A DNA stretch of 64,000 bases from Cheilinus undulatus. Lineage: Eukaryota > Chordata > Actinopteri > Labriformes > Labridae. The stretch is taken from contig NC_054867.1 in the NCBI RefSeq assembly GCF_018320785.1, forward strand, positions 28,151,855-28,215,854, written 5' to 3'. The translations under genes were made by a program, and so were the position numbers. Under the pieces are notes generated by a model that saw only the letters and a program-made list of their open reading frames with translations, was not told where the DNA came from and searched no databases. Positions 39,801 to 50,290 of this stretch are shown here, in pieces; the first letter of the stretch is position 1, and each line of letters opens with the position of its first letter.

Positions 39801-42800
39801 CTATTTATGCATCCTGCCTGTCAACATCTACTAGGAACAAACTTTAAAGTACAGTTACACCTCCGGTATGTTTTTCAATGAAACCTGATGCTGTCTTTCA
39901 ATGGTGAAACTATCAGAATTGCACACAGCAGTTTTGTTCCAAATTTGTTTTTGGGACAGTTATTGTCCTTCTCTTGGCTTCCCTAAACTGTCTTTCCATT
40001 AGAGAATCATCACAAATCACATCAGCTGTTTGTAAAAAAAGAAAAAAAAAAAAAAAACAATGCAGAAGTGCAAACAAAGCACTCTAGTTCATCAAGTGTT
40101 CACTGCAGGCTGGCTGCAGAAGAACCGGGAGTCACAAACACACCACGTGTGAAAATGCTGATTTGAATGCCTGTTTTGGTTTTTAGAAGAATTAATGTGC
40201 ATAATTAGGGCCATGACTGAGATGACAGCAAGCCAGCTATCTGTCAGGATGCTATAGGGCGTGTCTCAGTCCCCCCCCCCCCCTCTCTGTTTCTAAAGTT
40301 AGGGTTAGATGGCATTTTCATTACAGAAACTGACACAAACTGGCTTCAAAAGATACTTCAGTAACCAAAAGTGTGATGTAACTCAGGCAGTTGACAGTTT
40401 GTGCTCTCTAAGTAAATTATCCAAAATGCCAGGTTACCAGCAGTATTTATTCTTAGATGCTTTCCTTGTGTTTATACAGTCAAATGCTTAACAGGTTATG
40501 GTTTATGGCCTTAATTTGGGTAAAAGCTGTGAGTGAATGATAACGCCTTTTAATGAAAACAGATAGCTTGGTGCAGATAAAGGTCAGCTTGTTCTTTTCT
40601 TTTTGGACTGCAAACTTGATTGATTTGTTTTCACCAGGGTGGAAGAGAAAAAGGCCTGAAAACTGGGAGTGCAGTTATTTGGAAAGGGATGCCTTCTGCC
40701 TATAAAGGCAGAAGGCAGAAGAAATAAAGGGAGAGAGGAAAGCATACAAAAGTGGTGGAAGATTTCTTCTCTCTGGTAAGCCTCTGCAGTTAAAGGTTCT
40801 CATCTAAAGCTTTTCTATCTTGACAAAACCACATACAATATATGCCTTTAATACATATAAATATACTGTATGTCTTCCTGAAGCAGAAAACAAGGTTTTT
40901 TGTTTATGAGTTCCTCATACAAATTTGTCAAAGCGGGTAAATTGAATACAACATCAATGGAAAAAAAAAACATCAGCCCTGATTTCACAATAATAACAAG
41001 TCAGTACATCCACAGATAGTGCACATAATTATTGCTCAATGCTAACTATATTTTGAAACAAAAAAAAAAGAAATATATTTCTTGATGTTTCCTCATGTCC
41101 TAATCTTGTAAATTGTTAATTACATAATACATGAGAAGACTAGTAAATGTAAATTTACCGTATCATTGCTTATCCAGCTGTGGTAGAGGAGAGAGAGAGA
41201 GCTGTTTCTGTGACCTACTTTGAATTATAGTACTCTCTCACTCCTTGAAGAGCAGATGGCTGGGAGACAGTTAGCTACATCTTCCCCCTGCTAAACCCTA
41301 TAAATGGTCATAGTTAGCAACAGCAGGAATTGTATGAGCACTGATTCAAACATTATGACAACACTACAACAACTATGAACATGACTAAAGCCTAACACAT
41401 CTCCTGCCAGAGCCTTCATTTGTTCATGGGAAATTAGTGCTGTTGGTGCCTTTATCTGTGCATGCTGATGGATGAAATTATCCAATCATATCCAGTCTTT
41501 TTGAGCTTAAACAGTCTGCTACACTTCCTGTAGGAAAACTGTGAGGGGAAACTATAAATCTGCACCTTTCATATCATTTGCATCTGCTCACTCCTGAACA
41601 AGATGATGCAGAGTTTATAAATCCAGGAGAGTGACGGATTAATATAATTGAAACCCTCACATGCACACGTACAATATACAAATGTAGCATTTTCATTCAA
41701 TTAATGATTAATATGAGAGAACTTCAGTCAAAGGTTTGGTTACATGACTCTCCATTCATTCACACAGCTGTGATATTTATTAGTCGACGGTCTCCAGTGC
41801 TTTATTACAAGAAGCTTGTCCAAACTAACAAGGCTTCCATATTAATCATTGAAGCTTTTTTCTTTAAGCAAATGTGTGATGCTGCGTGCTGCCTCTGCTA
41901 AGGTTCCCAGCTTTCCACTGACCAGTTTAAAGTGCTTCATAACAAAAAAGATTTAGTAAGTACTAAATCCTAATCTCAGATACACCAGGCAAATGAACAA
42001 ACATTACATCACCGGTGTTGCCCTTTGATTTCAGGTTTTGAACAATGAATCATTCCTGGTGGTTTCTTGGTATCTGTGACCCTAGCCATTATAACTTAAC
42101 TTTTACTGCATGTAAAATACAATAAAATGATTATAATTAATACGCCTTAACATCAAATCTAGTTGAAGTTTTAGAAGTGTAACAGGACTAATGACCAAGT
42201 ATCACTCTGACCATTGCCTCCTCATTGGTGCTGACACATACAGACTAAATAGTATGAGTGTGTAGCCATAAACCACCATTCATTTTTCCCCAGGTATAGG
42301 GACAAAAATAACAATATTCCCTTACAGAGCTGATAATGCCAAACTTAATATCAGATAGATGGAGGTTTTCAAATCAAAAAGGTCCAGAAGAATTATTGTG
42401 TTATTTTTAAATTCATGATAAAGGCTTGATGCTGAAACACATCCAAGTGTGTTTGCATGACTATGCTGTGAAAATAAAGGCATTTGAACAGTTAAAAAGA
42501 GTGTCTTGGCGTGTCTTCTTTAAATCTATGACAACATAAATCCCATGCAAAAGAGCAACTCCTACAACACTAATTTCCATCTGTAGTCCCCTGGCAGGTT
42601 GATGGTATACATTAAAAAGTAAACATTAAATATGTGCATAATTAAAGTAAAAATCTACATAAAATCAGACAACACCAAGAGACTAAACAACACATGGTCT
42701 TATGCATACCCTCTCAAATGTGATAAGTTCATTTCTCAACATCTGAAGTAAATGGCAGATACTCATAATCACAGGAAATAAGTGTTTATTCCAAGATGAC

Positions 42801-45800
42801 CACATAAAAAGAGGCAAGATCCCGAGAGAACAACCAAACATTTCTTGTGATCAGGTCAAAATAAAGTGTAATGATATAAAAAGCCTGATTTATGTTTCTA
42901 CGCTGATGCTATACTTTAGCCTATGTCATTGGTCCATGTAGCCCTGAACCCTACACTTGTAGCCAACTTGTCTCTCCTCAATAATGTTACCACACTCTGA
43001 AACAATGCAGATGACAAGCCCTGTGATTGGTCTGCTGGTAAGCACTGCCAGTCTCTGAGAATATCTGATGTGCATTTACTCATCCATGTCTCTCTCAGTA
43101 GTTAAATGAGTACAAAACATCCCCCCATTTAGCACCTGCACTTTCCACCTCTGCATCTCTTTCTTCTTTGCATAACTGCAGTTTAATCAAGCACTGCTCT
43201 ATATTTTCAACTCAAACTCTAACATAATACTCTCGGTTTTAGTTACCACGGTTTCTTGTACACAAACAAGTGGGAAATGTGGCTATGAAACCAGGAACTG
43301 CTAAAAAAAAATGCCAGCAAGGAGCATTTGGATGGAGTATAGTAGAGTGTTGCAGACACATAAACACACAAGTACATAGTGCTCACAACTGTGTAGGGCA
43401 CCATGGCGTCGCAAGCATAGAACAGATGCAGAAGCACTAGCCAGGTTTAAGAATGCATGTTCTCCTAAGGCCAGCTCAGACTACATGATTTTTGGGTCGT
43501 TCACGACAGAACCATGTCAGACTTTACAACTTAAATCTTGCTCCATCTTAGCTGACAGACTGGCAACGCTACAAGAGTGATCCCAGCTGCTCATTGTATG
43601 CTGATGTCACCACAGTCTCTGGGACTTTGTGCCGGTTCACCAGTCATCGGGGGGACGGGTCAAAGAGTCTCAAACACTCTACAACGGAAGTGCTGTTTTG
43701 CTCATAAATGAAGAAGACAACAAATAAGAAACAATTATGGATTGGATTAGGATAATAATTATAGATGTATCAAGAGGAGGGCAATATGGACTGGTTGTCC
43801 TCCAGAAATCATAGAACTTAAGGTATGCATGTGATAACATAAATATAATAAAATGTACACAATAGTTCCCCAGAGGGAGAAAGAGAAGGGACTCTGGTAA
43901 CTGATGGTGCAAAGATAAGGAGCAAATGCTCTCCCATTGGTTGGCATCAGGGTTCATGTGTCGACATCAGGTCAGGGTGTCAAACTAGATGACAAAGCAA
44001 GAAAAAATCTGACAAGCTGTCTAACCACAGTCATAGTACATCTGTGATGTGTTGTTAATTATGTCACACTACAAGACCGTCTGTTGTTTCCGATGCGCAA
44101 ACCGAGGTTTGATGATGAGCTCCAACGTTGCAGTCAGGCTGAATCTGTCTGAATTCGTGTAGTTTTTCTGCAGGAGAAAGCGTCAGAGTTCGGTGATATA
44201 GTTCTCTGTAGTTTAACACCTTTAAAAAGCCTTTTAAAAATAGGGACTGGATTTTTTTGTTGTTTTACAAAAAATGCTTTTAGCAACTTAATTCTCTTAA
44301 TATTGCACCTTCACTTGCTCATCTACCTTTCATTTCTGTTTCAGCCTTTTAGTTTATATTTGAATAGTTTCTACCCTTATAGTTCTCATTTAAATTGTAA
44401 CTTAATATTGTCTGATGTTTCAATACATCTCATAAAACTCTTTTATTCATCTCTTTTTTTTTTTTTTAAATCATGCCATACCCTTTGCTCTAAAGGTCTG
44501 GATCCTTCTCCTGTGAGGAAACGGCATCATGTCTAATTGTCTGACTGTGATTTAATGCAACTTAAGTTTGAGCAAACATCAGGCAATTCATGATAACACA
44601 CGTTTCAGTACATGTGGGTGCTGTAGGGTGCACTACCCCTGTACTTTGTTAGTCATCCTGTTATCTCTCAATATGCTGTCTGGTAGTGATGGCCTCATGC
44701 AGAGTGGTTTACTAATGGACTATTAGTCAGAGCAGTTTCTGAGTCATGGTCATTTTTAAGTAATGAGATGGAGAGAACTTTGGCAAGACTCTTAAGTAAG
44801 TTTCCAGGAAAGTGTCTTAAACATTACTTTTTTCTTAGGTGTTTCTCTGAATTGGTAAAGAACTTGTGGACGAATGAAAAGAGGCATTCAATGAGAGAGG
44901 AGCAATGAGAGTCTTCTTAGGAGGCAGAGGAGAATCAGAACACTATACAATTAGGAAACTGCCTCGAATAAGAACACCCTATAACTAAAAATAAGGCTCA
45001 TAAACATAGGAATAATCTACACTTAATTAAAACTTAAACTAATTAAAACTTTGTATTCATAGAATCAAAAGAAGTTTACAAGAAAGGGAACAACTTGTAC
45101 AACAGCAATCGTTACACTGAGGTACAAAGGCAACATTTAGTCCCAATAAAAACGTTTGATGTTTTTCTTCAAACTCAAGAAAGAAAGCAAGGCATCTCAA
45201 CACAGGTCTATTTTTGTTTTTTACCATCTCACACATCTATTTGCAGAGTCTGCAGAGCAGTGCAGCTCTGAGGAGAGCTGTTCTGTAATCACTCGCAGAG
45301 CAACTGGAACAACAGAGGATTTAAGGGTCGGGGCAGTAATGGGATGTGTCTACAGTATGAGTATGTTTGAATGTGTGTGGATACAGCTGCAAAGCTCTGA
45401 AGCATTGACACACAGTATTGCAGGGATGCAGATTAAGGAAAATCACTGTGTTTTAAATGCTGCCACGTGAATGCTTCTTTCCACACAGCAGATCAAAATG
45501 AATAAAAGACAATAATCATTAAAAAGGGATCTACCTCATCCAGGAACAGGAATATAAAGGTTTTATCGAATAATCAGGGATGTTCTTCAAATGCGCTCAT
45601 TCTTCTTACTCACAGATTCTGTAAATATTGTCTGCCCTTTATTATCCATCCATATTTTCTGGAAAAATACTGAGAAATTGACTCACTGGCATCTGCTATG
45701 ATTTAGGGATCAGCAGCTTTCTGAGAGACACCTCAGATATCCAGATGTGACTGTATCCCAGTTTTTAGGAGCCCAGTCTTGCTATAGCTACCTTACAGCC

Positions 45801-48418
45801 ACCTTAAATCAGACTGCTGATTTGCTTGACTTCCTCTTTCTTTGTCCTCCATGGAATCAGACTATGTGAAAATCTATGGTACTTCTGTGTTGGCTTCATT
45901 TTAGCCACAAACACTGCATTTCCTGGAGGTGACACATGAGGTTACCTCCAAAGTGAGACAATCCCAGTTCCATCTTAGATGCCCAATTTATAGCAACAAA
46001 TAGCATTATTAAAGACTGGAACAAAAATGTTTTGAGTCACATTAGCTTATTTTGGTCAAGGGCTGACTGAGGAGGATGCAGCTCTGCTACATAACACCTC
46101 AGTGGACTCCTGTCACTAAAGCTGACAACACACTAGATGATTTTAAGATGATGATTTCAAGCCTCAAATCATGTCAGGCCCCCAGTGATCGATGAAGCAT
46201 CAGGCTCACCTCAGTTGAGTACTTGTCCAAACAATTCTCAAATGTGTGGGGTGTGTGCAGGTATTACATACCTCCTGATCAAGCTGGAGCCCTAATCTGA
46301 AATCATAAACATCAAACATGTTCCAGATTCACGATTCCAGTTCGGGATGCCTCCAACAGAATACCCACCATAGCCCTTGAGACTGAGTAGTGCTAGGTAG
46401 TAGTCACTATGTGGATGCTGCATACTTTTACAGCTCAGCCATTCTTGGCAGCTTTTCTGGTGGATTGTGAAGTTTTGGCTTGTTGGTTAATACAGCTATA
46501 GTTGCTGTTTTGATCAGGTAGTCAGAGCAAGTAAAAGTAGAAGTAAATTAATAAGAAAAGGTAAGGTAAGAAAAGGTAGCTTTTATGATTTTGTATTTGC
46601 ATCCTTACAGGATAAACAATACAGTGACTTTAAAATATAACAACCCGCTCATTAATAAATGCGAACTGTAGTTCAACCTATCAAAACAATGATAATATGA
46701 ACCTGGCCCAAAGACGGGGAGCTATTTTGATGTGGATTTAAATGAAATATGATATTTATTCCCGTGTAATTGTCGGTCAGTGTGCATAATGGATCACTTG
46801 TGTTTCTGAGGGGAAGGGATAAAATGCCATCTGTGAGATGGATTTAAATTAACTGTATGATAATTTTGGATGAACTACTTAAAGGGGGTCTGTCACGTGA
46901 AATCTTTTCTCTCCTTAGGGAACAATAATTTTCATATGTTGAATGACTTTTATTTGCTAAATGTATCCTAATAGTCTGACCCTGACTCACAATGAAATAA
47001 AAAAGAGTATGATATTGACCTATGGGACTAGCAAAGTGGTGTGCTGCTTGTTAGTGTGGTTGACATAGAGAAAGCTCTGTTGTATTTTCAGCAACTACTT
47101 GAGTATAATTAATTATTGTGTTTTTTTTTATCATTAATGCTAAACAACACTTACAGTCTGCAGCCAGAGGTGGGTGGCAGGGTTTGAAAGAAACAAAAGG
47201 CCAAAGGTCCAGATTTAATTTGTTTTAATAAATGAATGTACACAGCAAAAACTGGAGTGTTGAATTCCCAGTGTTAAACATTTCAGAGTTGATTCTTAAC
47301 TCTCAAAGTGTAATTTTAACTCTATTCTGAATAAAATTGCTTTCTGTGTTGGAGTTACTTGACAGCGTTGAGTTCAACTCTGTAGAGAGTCAACTGGTCT
47401 AAGCTCTGCCTGCCATTTCAAATCTTGGGGACAAAGTTTTCCCATCATACCCTTGGGCAGAGTGTTTAGATTTAGATGTGTTATAGATGTATTTTTATTT
47501 GTTTAGATGTGCTTAGATGTTGCCTGTTGAACAGTGACCATTGTTAGGTTTCCTTTTCTCATGTTTCTGGTGGATTATTGTTGTTTTTGATGTTAAACAC
47601 TTCTGCACTGTGAGTGAAGTTATCCACTAAGTTGATAACTTTATGCCTTTGGTAGGGGATGACCTACAATAAACCGGGGAGTGAAGACCTTCAACTCAAA
47701 GCTTACTCTAGCTCTGCATGCATCTCTTTGCTCCATTGATGCTATAAGATGCATTCTTTTGCAACAGTCATTCAATGCAAGGTGGCAAGCTTGATTTAGT
47801 ATGAGTAGTGCTTTGCAATGTGTAAATACTCAAAATAATAAATCCTCCAATTTATTTATTTATAATATTAGAAACTAAAAAAGTTAGCACTACAGTCCAC
47901 TTCATTTTTAAAATCTGGACTCCCACCCACCCCCACCCCCACCCCGACAGGCTGGATAGGGACCAGTGAAGTGTATTTATGTGCTTTATATGCTGTGAAC
48001 ATAGGACAGCACACACACACCAGTCCAAATCTCAAAACCAGCTGTTTTTATGGATATCTAACGGTGCTGCCTGCTCAGTTTAAAGGAACAAGAACTTTTG
48101 GATGTGAATGGATGAAAAGTATGAAATGAAAAAAAAAAAGTATGAAGGTTATTACTAAGTTTCTAGTATTGCAAATGGGAAAAAGATTACTCAATAAAAA
48201 GCGAATTAACATCAAAATGATCAACAGCCCAAATATTTGATCCAGTTCTGTGAATTTAGTAAAACAACTTTTCAATTTATCTATAAAAACTCAACGGCCA
48301 GAGATCTGTAGAGTACCTACATACCTCTACCTTGGACAAAGCAGCAGCCACATTTACTGAGGAGTTTTCTGAATAGGTGCCGACACCCACATCCTCGCTG
48401 TTGGTGACCCCCTCTCAT
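14970..48418 (-). CDS. arhgef25: arhgef25 (p63RhoGEF/GEFT), Gq-activated Rho guanine nucleotide exchange factor
   Basis: Dbl-family exchange factor that links Galpha-q to RhoA at the plasma membrane. Fifteen coding exons (- strand, 5' to 3'): 48418-48331, 33044-32722, 32607-32503, 26473-26346, 25101-25035, 24858-24755, 24559-24490, 23680-23591, 23498-23406, 19441-19391, 18567-18490, 18390-18199, 18113-17933, 17841-17582, 15071-14970. All have GT-AG borders and matching phases; total 643 aa (human about 580). The N terminus [12 protein letters not shown] leads to KCGCCF, with Cys at 23, 25 and 26 as in the human palmitoylated form. A Ser-rich linker follows. The DH domain starts at about residue 215 ([38 protein letters not shown]). 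The PH domain follows ([40 protein letters not shown]). The Gq-binding extension [13 protein letters not shown] is intact. The tail is Ser/Pro-rich and ends LDKLTESKQ. Introns are large and TE-rich. Confidence 0.95.
15803..16385. repeat. TTTTAGTC-rich interspersed repeat, copy 1
   Basis: Sequence dominated by degenerate TTTTAGTC and TTAGTTTTAGTC units. A reversed copy lies at about 49885-50125: its start matches the reverse complement of this copy's right end (GACAAAAACTATGACTAAAA). Likely an old non-autonomous DNA element. It is interrupted by the 139-bp MITE at 15934-16072. Borders are approximate. Confidence 0.65.
15934..16072. mobile_element. 139-bp MITE of the TAACCT / 9-bp duplication family
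   Basis: Starts TAACCTGG and ends GCAAGGTTA. Flanks are GTTTTCGTC (15925-15933) and GTTTTTGTC (16073-16081), an 8-of-9 match to a 9-bp target duplication. Its right 70 bp (TTGCAAGATGGA ... GGAAACGGGC ... TTTGCAAGGTTA) closely match the left end of the element at 12349-12906 in reverse complement. Its left part (GGCAGAGCCTTTGAAAAAA) matches that element's other end. It is thus a further deleted copy, inserted into a TTTTAGTC-rich repeat in the last arhgef25 intron. Confidence 0.83.
18843..19263. mobile_element. MITE with CACTGCAAAAACTC termini, copy 1
   Basis: About 420 bp in an arhgef25 intron with inverted ends CACTGCAAAAACTCAAA and TTTGAGTTTTTGCAGT. The inner sequence is AT-rich and has no coding potential. 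I saw no clear target duplication. A related shorter copy is at 23137-23305. Confidence 0.7.
19665..21021 (-). mobile_element. Tc1-like transposon, reverse orientation, inactive
   Basis: Related to the element at 3900-5395. The high-coordinate end reads (reverse complement) CAGTGTCAATAAAATGTATT. The low-coordinate end begins CAGTTCCAGTAAACAAGC after TA. On the - strand, transposase fragments include [18 protein letters not shown] (about 20285-20230) and [13 protein letters not shown] (about 20118-20080). A fragment matching the subterminal region of the other copy is at about 20700-20850. Stops and frameshifts throughout. It sits in the arhgef25 intron between the exons at 19391-19441 and 23406-23498. 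Confidence 0.85.
21214..22621 (-). mobile_element. Second Tc1-like family element with about 210-bp inverted repeats
   Basis: A 1408-bp element flanked by TA (21212-21213, 22622-22623). Long inverted ends: left CAATGACGTGAAAAAGTATT, right reverse complement CAATGAAAAAAGTATTTGC. Similarity continues inward past ATCATCAAACC, an IR/DR layout. On the - strand the transposase begins at about 22243 ([15 protein letters not shown], helix-turn-helix), loses its middle, and continues at 21914-21603 with [18 protein letters not shown] and [18 protein letters not shown]. The catalytic Glu expected after NPI is Asn. Non-functional. It lies 193 bp from the previous Tc1 copy in the same arhgef25 intron. 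Confidence 0.9.
23137..23305. mobile_element. MITE with CACTGCA termini, copy 2
   Basis: About 170 bp starting CACTGCATTTTTACTT and ending GAGTTTTTGCAG. A shorter relative of the repeat at 18843-19263, in the same gene. Confidence 0.55.
26474..32502 (-). other. arhgef25 intron, 6 kb
   Basis: Intron between the exons at 32503-32607 and 26346-26473. It holds a (CT)n tract at about 27938-27962 and the interspersed repeat at 31346-31602. No other gene, RNA gene or mobile element is recognised. Confidence 0.6.
31346..31602 (+). repeat. Widespread interspersed repeat (CCGCCAAGGAGG ... GGTCTGCGCTCTCCGAGTG)
   Basis: The sequence from CCGCCAAGGAGGTTATGTGA through a GTTTGTTTGTTAG tract to GGAGGTCTGCGCTCTCCGAG is a repeat I recognise from many animal genomes. 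It is probably a LINE 3' end or a SINE derived from one; the class is uncertain. Confidence 0.6.
33475..34345 (+). mobile_element. Tc1-like transposon copy, truncated at both ends
   Basis: Closely similar to 4090-4990 of the element in b4galnt1 (CCTTTAAAGTGACTGACC; TCACAATTAGTGAAATGGGG; GATCAGGCCATCCTCACAAA; TTGCAAGCTTCAGCAGCTGA). Neither terminal repeat remains, and the transposase frame is broken by many stops. It lies in the first large arhgef25 intron, just upstream (on -) of the exon at 32722-33044. Confidence 0.82.
35688..36240. repeat. Fish interspersed repeat (probable non-autonomous DNA element)
   Basis: Runs from CCATAGACTGTAAAAAGAAG to GACCGGAGGTTGCAGCTTGG. It includes GCAGCCAGCCTCAAGTGGAC, a sequence I recognise as recurrent in teleost genomes. 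No coding sequence. Exact ends and class uncertain. Confidence 0.55.
36806..36890. repeat. Poly(A)-(TA)n microsatellite
   Basis: About 31 A followed by about 27 TA units, uninterrupted as given. The true length in the genome may differ because such tracts are hard to sequence. Confidence 0.95.
38690..39745 (+). mobile_element. Non-LTR retrotransposon (LINE) 3' fragment
   Basis: A short open stretch at about 38702-38855 reads [14 protein letters not shown] and then [14 protein letters not shown]. It has the F-ADD catalytic box and the following conserved block of LINE reverse transcriptases. Decayed downstream pieces include GVNWLWND-like remnants near 39430. The tail ends in ACTACTACTAC repeats (about 39727-39745), a usual LINE 3' end. 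5'-truncated and full of stops. Clade (Jockey/CR1/L2/Rex-like) not resolved. Confidence 0.72.
47241..47450. repeat. MITE-like repeat starting ACAGCAAAAACTGGAGTG
   Basis: ACAGCAAAAACTGGAGTGTTG followed by several short AACTCT-type units, then CATCATACCCTTGGGCAGAG. It resembles a common teleost non-autonomous repeat. No matching second terminus was found, so it may be truncated. Confidence 0.4.
48331..48418 (-). CDS. arhgef25: arhgef25 proximal first coding exon (palmitoylated N terminus)
   Basis: ATG at 48418 opens 29 codons plus one base, then donor GTAGAG. It reads [12 protein letters not shown], a basic stretch [10 protein letters not shown], then CGCCF. From memory, human p63RhoGEF starts MRGGHKGGR and carries Cys 23, 25 and 26, which are palmitoylated and hold the protein at the plasma membrane; the three Cys are at the same positions here. 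A possible acceptor (GTCTGACAG) lies just upstream of the ATG, so this exon could also be spliced to the more distal 5' exons. Confidence 0.9.
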
Positions 48419-49078
48419 GATGATCCACTCCTGCTGTCAGACTCAAAACTATCAGATGGAGACATCATGCTGGGTGGACACACACAGAAGCAAAAGTGTA
48501 ACAACCAAACTACTCCAGCTGTAGCATCCCAGGGAAGCCCACAGTCATGTTCCAAATCTGAGAAGAATCTCCTGAGATGAAAAAGAAAAACTGCTTCTTT
48601 CCCATGATTTGAAAAAAAAAAAAAAAAAAAGACAGCAGAAGAGAGACAGAGAGAAACGGGGCTCTGCTCCACTCTGCAGCCTCTCTGTGTGGTCAGATAG
48701 CAGGCAAAGATTAAGAGGGGGACCAGAGGTGAGTGAGCGAGGGAGCAACACAGAGGCAGGCAGTGGGAGGGGCTGTGACGATGAAGGGGGTGGTAGCTTA
48801 CACGTCGTGCTGCTGTGTAAGCATCTGTTTCCCGGTCTGACCTTCAGTCAGTTCTCTACCCCCACCTCCTCCCCTCTCTCTCTAAACTCCCTCTTGTCTG
48901 TGCTGCTTCTGTGTCTGTTGGGAGTACATGTTATTGTGCAGATATCATTGCTCCCACTGGATAAAGGACCCCAGAGATCTTCACAAATTCTCTAGTGTCT
49001 GAATGAGGTTAAGATCTGTGATTTTAGGTATAACAGTTCAAAAACTATTGGATGGACTGGCATTAAATTTGTTACATA

Positions 49079-49628
49079 CAGTGCTTAACAAATTTATTAG
49101 ACCACCTGTCATATTTGTCTCAGAGACCATCCAGCATCATGAAATGCTTTAATGTGGACTCTTTCATTTTCAATCAGCTCTCCACTTTTACCATTTTGAG
49201 CAGGAATGAGGAATTTCAAACTGAATTCACATTTTTATACCCAAATTTGAGCCGGCTCACTGGGCTTCTCTGAGAAGTCAGAAATTAATCAAGCATAACA
49301 TTCAACCACTAAAACTCTTTTTTTTTTTTGTTCAGGAATGCAAGTAAATAACTATAATTTGACATAGTAATCAAGAAATAATAATGTGCTTTACTATTTT
49401 TTTTTTTTCTTTTTTTAAAAATCAGTAAATTTGAAAATTCATGGATAACAATAAAAATTATATTTTAGCATTAAAATATCATTCGGGTTAAAGAGCTTCT
49501 ACATATTGGTGTATTAACCATTGCAGAAACATAAAAATGATTTTGGTAATTACCAATGCTGTTAATTTAGGGCAGCTGTGGCATAAACCTTACTTTGGGT
49601 GGTTGTCTCATAAATTTGTTAAGCACTA
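49079..49628 (-). mobile_element. Tc1/mariner-type MITE, inverted pair member 1
   Basis: 550 bp flanked by TA (49077-49078, 49629-49630). Inverted ends: left CAGTGCTTAACAAATTTATT, right reverse complement TAGTGCTTAACAAATTTATG. The interior matches the element at 51500-52036 in reverse. Contains several T-runs; the transposase start is degraded. Confidence 0.88.
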
Positions 49629-49884
49629 TATATACATGCCTTTGTAGTGCAGTATTACAATTGCTGTTACACTATGATCTGGCCAAACATTATACATATT
49701 CATACAGTGATGATAATGACAAAATATTTCCAAAGTATTATTCAAAGCCTTTGTGTTTCTTGTTAAAAACAATTAATTACAAACACATGCAAACACTACG
49801 TTAAAAACATTGTGAACATTGTAGACATTAGACCTGCTAAAAATCAGCTAGTTCACATAAAGCTGAAAGCACTGTTTCTCTAAA

Positions 49885-50125
49885 TCAGTGTTAATTTTGT
49901 CCACTAAAACTATGACTTAAAATGTTCATTGAGAGCCTTTTTTTCATGACCAAAACTAGACTAAGACTAGCCAAAGACAGATCTGTGATGACTAAAACTG
50001 ACATAAAGTAAGTTTAGTTTTTGTCAAGATGACTTGAACTAGACTAAAGTATGATTTAGTTTTCATCTGACATAAAAATCTGTGATATTTCTCTACTGTG
50101 GGTAAATCTGTCAAAAAAAAACAAT
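49885..50125. repeat. TTTTAGTC-type repeat, copy 2 (reversed)
   Basis: AATTTTGTCCACTAAAACTATGACTTAAAA and following ACTAAAACT units are the reverse complement of the repeat at 15803-16385. Borders approximate. Confidence 0.6.
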
Positions 50126-50214
50126 GCATCTGTATCCCTGTTGCCTCTTTGCAGTAGAAAGAAGGAACCCCAGGTTTGGCAGGATGCATTAAAAAAGCTA
50201 TCATGATTTGGTAC

Positions 50215-50290
50215 CAGATTTAGCCCCCCCCCCAGAGTTCTCTGGCACCCCCTTGAGGGGTCCTGGACCCCAGGTTGGGAACCAAGGCCA
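50215..50290. repeat. hAT-like terminal fragment
   Basis: CACCCCCTTGAGGGGTCCTGGACCCCAGGTTGGGAACCAA has the GGTTGGGAACCA end seen in many hAT-type MITEs. The other end was not found. Confidence 0.4.

Larger units (their letters stand above)
33045..48330 (-). other. arhgef25 first large intron, 15 kb
   Basis: Intron between the palmitoylation-motif exon and the Ser-rich exon. It holds the Tc1-like copy (33475-34345), the repeats at about 35688-36240 and 47241-47450, a long A/(TA) microsatellite (36806-36890) and a LINE fragment (38690-39745). The segments 40100-43450 and 44200-47240 show nothing recognisable beyond homopolymer runs. 43470-44160 looks like an old DNA-transposon-type repeat but was not delimited. 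Confidence 0.6.

Noticed and set aside
45156-45470. 104-codon frame on +
   Set aside because: No recognisable motif or splice-consistent partners; probably chance in an arhgef25 intron.
48415-48672. Open frames on - around the arhgef25 start exon (85 codons)
   Set aside because: Wrong frame relative to the MRGG start; the poly-Phe run comes from an A-run.
48609-48995. 128-codon frame on +
   Set aside because: Begins in a poly(A) tract and has no family features; opposite to the arhgef25 promoter region.
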